In this document: positions 60,994-64,000 of the stretch, piece by piece
Layout of the letters: every line of letters begins with the position of its first letter
Position numbering within the stretch: the first letter of the stretch is position 1
Assembly (NCBI RefSeq): GCF_029589435.1
Contig: NZ_JARRAG010000002.1
Location: forward strand, 4,216,001 to 4,280,000
Direction of reading: 5' to 3'
Source of the DNA: Paludisphaera mucosa
GTDB lineage: Bacteria > Planctomycetota > Planctomycetia > Isosphaerales > Isosphaeraceae
Length of the DNA stretch: 64,000 bases
Notes under the pieces: generated by a model
What the model was told of the DNA's origin: nothing
Seen by the model: only the letters and a program-made list of their open reading frames with translations
Database searches by the model: none
Position numbers and translations under genes: made by a program

Positions 60994-62475
60994 TCAGGGA
61001 TTGCCGTTCTTCTGCTGGAGGGCCTTCTGAAGGAGGGCCGGGTCGAGCTTCAGGGGCTTGGCCGGCTTCTTGGGCTTCGGGGCCGGGACCTCGTCGTCCT
61101 CGTCGGCGACGGGGAGGGGCGGGGCGTCGTCCTCGGCCGGGGCGGGGGCGGGGGCGGGGGCGACGGTCTTCGGGCGGGGGATCTTCGGCGAGGACTTGGG
61201 CTCGGCTCCGGCCTGCCCGGGCAGTTTGGGCATGACGCCGGAGACCGCGAACGGGACGGGGGCGTCGTCGGGATTCGCGTTCTTGTCGTCGACCCAGCCC
61301 TGGCCGGGGTTGAACCGCATGGGGGGGACGTCGATCCGGCGGACCGTGACGGGCGGGGCGCTCGCGCCGCCGGCCCCGACGATCGGGTCGACGTCGACCG
61401 ACGACCGGCTGATGCGGCCGCGGTCGACGGCGAAGGTCTCCTCGCCGTCGGGGGCCGCCTTGGGCGCCTCGCCGGCGAGGGGGTTGGCGACGGGGCGGGC
61501 GCGGAGGTTGCCTACCCAGGCGGCGAGGATCTGGTACGCCTTGTCGTTCGAGCCCTGGAAGATGGGCCGGGTGTTCGGCCCCTTGCCGTGGGGGCGCAGC
61601 GAGCTTCCCAGCAGCTCGCTGCGGCCGGGGTTGCCGCGGTCGACCAGCCGGAGCGCGGCGTCGAGGTTGGCGCGCAGGGCCTCGGGGGTCTGGTCGGCCT
61701 TCTTGCGGACGTGGACGAGCTGGAAGGCGCCGTCGTAGCGCTCGTCGTGGCACTTCGCGCAATACGTCTGCAGGACCGGGTGGACGTAGTTCTTGAACTC
61801 CTGCGCCCGCTTGATCGCCGCGTTGGGGGGCAGGTCGAAGACCACCGGCAGGTCGCTGACGCCCATCCCCTGGCGCGCCCCGCGGACGATCGCCATGTCG
61901 AGCGCGGCGGGGGCGGGGTCGACGACGTCCGCGCCGGTCTGCTGGACCTGGTCGTCCACCGGCTGCCGCCGCGAGACCCGGGCCTCCTCCATCAGGATGG
62001 AGGTCGTCATGGCCCTGGCCTGCATGTGCTTGGGGTCGAGCTTCAGGATCAGCTCGAGGTGCTCCTTGGCCTCGGCCTGGAGGCCGCTGGCGAGGCACCA
62101 CTTGGCCAGCTTCACCTGCTCGTCGATGTCGTCGTCGGGGACCTGCTCGCGCTTGAACGCGTGGACTTCCTGGATCGAGTCGAAGACCCGCTCGACCTTC
62201 TTGCTGGGGAACCGCATGGCCCCGACGGGCTGGGTGACGACGACCTTGTCCTCCTCGGGGTCCTCGGTGACCACGCCCTTGATGAGCCGGCCATCGACGA
62301 TCAGGACGAATTTCTCCGGCGCCTTCGCCGGCTTGGCGTCGGCCTGCGCCGGGGCTCCGGCCGCCGGCGGGGACGCCGCGGGCTCGTCCGACTCGGCGGG
62401 ATCCTGGCCCTTCCAGCCCGCGAGCCCCAGGGCGGAGAGGGCGACGACGACGAGCGTTCGATTCGACTGGATCAT
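60994..62475 (-). CDS. exported CxxCH heme-motif protein with low-complexity tail
   Basis: The 493-residue protein starts with a short signal-like helix (TLVVVALSALGLAGWKG) and an Ala/Pro-rich segment. The region KNYVHPVLQTYCAKCHDERY contains CAKCH, a c-type heme motif as in planctomycete cytochrome-like proteins. A helical 120-residue part with AKEHLELILKLDPKHMQARA resembles a tetratricopeptide unit. The tail from about residue 420 is Pro/Ala/Lys/Glu-rich (APAPAPAPAEDD). Function unknown; the motif suggests an envelope electron-transfer or sensor role. Confidence 0.75.
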   Translation of the reverse strand: MIQSNRTLVVVALSALGLAGWKGQDPAESDEPAASPPAAGAPAQADAKPAKAPEKFVLIVDGRLIKGVVTEDPEEDKVVVTQPVGAMRFPSKKVERVFDSIQEVHAFKREQVPDDDIDEQVKLAKWCLASGLQAEAKEHLELILKLDPKHMQARAMTTSILMEEARVSRRQPVDDQVQQTGADVVDPAPAALDMAIVRGARQGMGVSDLPVVFDLPPNAAIKRAQEFKNYVHPVLQTYCAKCHDERYDGAFQLVHVRKKADQTPEALRANLDAALRLVDRGNPGRSELLGSSLRPHGKGPNTRPIFQGSNDKAYQILAAWVGNLRARPVANPLAGEAPKAAPDGEETFAVDRGRISRSSVDVDPIVGAGGASAPPVTVRRIDVPPMRFNPGQGWVDDKNANPDDAPVPFAVSGVMPKLPGQAGAEPKSSPKIPRPKTVAPAPAPAPAEDDAPPLPVADEDDEVPAPKPKKPAKPLKLDPALLQKALQQKNGNP

Positions 62476-62658
62476 GACCCTTAGGCCCTATCACGACGCC
62501 TTCGGCCGGCCGGCCCCGTGCGTCGCGTCGAGAATTTGAGGGGGATATGGTGGCGGGACGTTATCCCGGGTCCTACAATTCGTCAAGCCGAACCAACGGC
62601 GCGGAATTTGTTTGTAAACAGTGAAGTTCCAAGATGTTTCATCCGAGGGCGTGAGGCC

Positions 62659-62940
62659 GTGTTCGACGAATCCCCCATGCTCCGCGAGCTGATCGGCCAG
62701 GTCGTGGTCGTGGACCTGATCTCCACCTACGTCTGCCTGGGAGTCCTGACCGGCGTCGACCCGCTCTTCCTGGAGATGCGCGACGCCGACCTGCACGACT
62801 TCCGCCATGGGGCGGCCACCCGCGAGGTCTACACCTACGAGTCCGCGACCCTGGGGGTGCGCCACAACCGCACCCGCGTCCTGCTGCGGCTCGCCGACGT
62901 CGTCGCGGTCTCGCGGCTGGACGAGGTCGCGACCACCTGA
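62659..62940 (+). CDS. small beta-rich hypothetical protein (93 aa)
   Basis: From GTG 62659 the 93-residue protein reads FDESPMLRELIGQVVVVDLI and has YVCLGVLTGVDPLFLEMRDA and VLLRLADVVAVSRLD. The strand pattern (ELIGQVVVVD, STYVCLGVLTG, LFLEMRDADLHD) resembles the Sm/Lsm-like barrel; RNA-binding residues are not evident. ATG 62677 is an alternative start. Alone between the CxxCH protein and the TPM protein. Confidence 0.65.
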   Translation: MFDESPMLRELIGQVVVVDLISTYVCLGVLTGVDPLFLEMRDADLHDFRHGAATREVYTYESATLGVRHNRTRVLLRLADVVAVSRLDEVATT

Positions 62941-63124
62941 ACGGGACATCCGTCCCGATCGCGAGCGAACCGACCGGGAATGCGGGCGTACCATATTCGT
63001 GCAAGAAACCGTCGCAGGAAGCGAACCACCCTCGCCTCGCCGCCGGCTCCGTGAAGACGGCTTCGCATCCGGGCGACGTTCGATCAGGGGCGGCCACGCG
63101 GCCGTCCCAGGAAGGAAGAAGGCC

Positions 63125-64000
63125 ATGTTTCGATCTCTCCGCTGGACCGCCCTGCCGCTGGTCGCCGCCGCGCTCGCCTGGGCCCCCGCCCGGGCCGCCG
63201 AGGTCCGCGACCAGGCCGGGATGTTCTCGCCGCAGGCCGTGAAGAAGGCCCAGGTCGAGCTGACTCGCGTGGAAAAGCAGACCGGCGTCCCGATCATCAT
63301 CGAGACCATCGAGTCGATCCCCGGCCTCGCGGCCGACGCCTCGATCGAGGCCAAGAAGCGCGCGATCGACTCGCTGGCCGAGAAGCGCGACGCCGAGCTC
63401 CATGACGAGGGGATCTACATCCTGCTCTCGAAGAAGGACAAGGTGCTCTCCCACGTGCTGGTGCGTCAGCGGCTCGCCGGGGTGCTCCCCGAGTCGACCC
63501 GCCGGACGATTCGCGAGGCCTTCGTCGCCCCGTTCAAGGACGGCGACTACGACGGCGGCCTCGCCGCCGCGGCGACGGCCATCGACGCCGCGCTGCCGGA
63601 CGAGCCCGTCGCCGCCGCCCGCGCGGCCGGGCCGCGAAGGCTGGTGCCGGCCGCTCCCGCCCCGGGCGGCGGGGTGGTCGTCGAGCGCCGGGCGCAGCAG
63701 GGCGCCCAGTTCGGGTTCGGCACGCTCCTGATGATCGCCCTGGGCATCCTGGGCGTCCTGTTCGTCGTCCGCCTGCTGAGCGGGGCGTTCGGCGGCGGCC
63801 AGGCCGGCTATCCTCAGGGCATGCCCCGACCGGGCCCCGGCATGGGCGGCCCGGGCTACGGACCCGGCATGGGCGGGCCCGGCTACGGCGGCGGCTATGG
63901 CGGCCGGGGCGGCGGGTTCTTCTCCAGCATGCTGGGCGGGATCGGCGGCGCGATGGCGGGGAACTGGATCTACGACCAGTTCTCGGGCCGGAATTCCGGC
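63125..64000 (+). CDS. TPM-domain protein, 3' truncated by the window
   Basis: The gene is open from ATG 63125, with GGAAGGAAG upstream, to the end of the window; 292 codons are visible. It has a signal peptide (LPLVAAALAWAPARAAE), then a TPM domain of the TLP18.3/Psb32/MOLO-1 family (AEVRDQAGMFSPQAVKKAQVE, TGVPIIIETIESIP, EGIYILLSKKDKVLSHVLV), a membrane helix (FGTLLMIALGILGVLFVV) and a long Gly/Pro/Tyr-rich tail. Such proteins are envelope factors; the exact role is open. The stop lies outside the window. Confidence 0.88.
   Translation, partial: MFRSLRWTALPLVAAALAWAPARAAEVRDQAGMFSPQAVKKAQVELTRVEKQTGVPIIIETIESIPGLAADASIEAKKRAIDSLAEKRDAELHDEGIYILLSKKDKVLSHVLVRQRLAGVLPESTRRTIREAFVAPFKDGDYDGGLAAAATAIDAALPDEPVAAARAAGPRRLVPAAPAPGGGVVVERRAQQGAQFGFGTLLMIALGILGVLFVVRLLSGAFGGGQAGYPQGMPRPGPGMGGPGYGPGMGGPGYGGGYGGRGGGFFSSMLGGIGGAMAGNWIYDQFSGRNSG

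Overview
The window looks like a chromosomal segment of a high-GC planctomycete, most likely family Isosphaeraceae (Paludisphaera/Singulisphaera-like). The evidence is the very GC-rich coding DNA with long shadow ORFs on the opposite strand, and several families typical of Planctomycetota: two DUF1559 prepilin-like proteins, a DUF1080 protein, a Tat-exported Gfo/Idh/MocA oxidoreductase, a PEP-CTERM-type exported protein, and a DUF4159-MoxR-DUF58-BatA-VWA cluster. The genus is an inference. No rRNA genes and no CRISPR array were seen.

Layout. 0-9 kb: exported amidohydrolase, HEAT-repeat protein, Gfo/Idh/MocA oxidoreductase, groES-groEL with a clear terminator, an M19-dipeptidase-like protein, a secreted unknown, and two identical tandem tRNA-Cys genes. 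9.3-13.1 kb: a VOC (glyoxalase-fold) gene is cut in two by a 3.3-kb composite-transposon-like insertion with a 7-bp target duplication. The insertion holds two non-autonomous IS copies, each with a different small passenger ORF, around an AT-rich DUF1559 gene. 13-17.4 kb: an ISAzo13 remnant, a PEP-CTERM protein, DUF2239 with an operator-like repeat, a methyltransferase and an EboB-like TatD hydrolase. 17.4-26.5 kb: a DUF1559 protein with a small lipoprotein, a frameshifted HEAT-repeat protein, and a four-gene operon of inositol-3-phosphate synthase, TIM-barrel isomerase, UbiA prenyltransferase and TIM-barrel isomerase. 26.7-41 kb is mostly housekeeping: class II photolyase, an OpgC-like acyltransferase carrying inserted ankyrin repeats, a phosphofructokinase with PPi-type residues, a GH99-like protein, accB-accC with an M24 peptidase, and fabG-acpP-fabF.

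41-46 kb is a second accessory island. It holds a third transposase 5' fragment beside a small gene, a palindromic mini-element, short overlapping low-GC ORFs (some broken), an IS630 element inserted into an older IS5-type end, and a complete IS5-family element that appears to need a -1 frameshift. 46-59.5 kb is the DUF4159/MoxR/DUF58/BatA/VWA membrane module, interrupted by a low-GC NPCBM-type gene in the opposite direction. 59.5-64 kb carries an SMI1/KNR4 protein, a methyltransferase, a CxxCH protein, a small beta-rich protein and the start of a TPM-domain protein that runs off the window.

How the parts work together. The fatty-acid block (accB, accC, fabG, acpP, fabF) supplies malonyl-CoA and elongates acyl-ACP. 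The inositol/UbiA/TIM-barrel operon, perhaps with the distant EboB-like gene, suggests an undescribed prenylated-cyclitol or Ebo-like metabolite pathway; this is inference. The accessory islands show short, defective IS elements repeatedly associated with small unrelated ORFs, which is the most unusual genomic pattern here.
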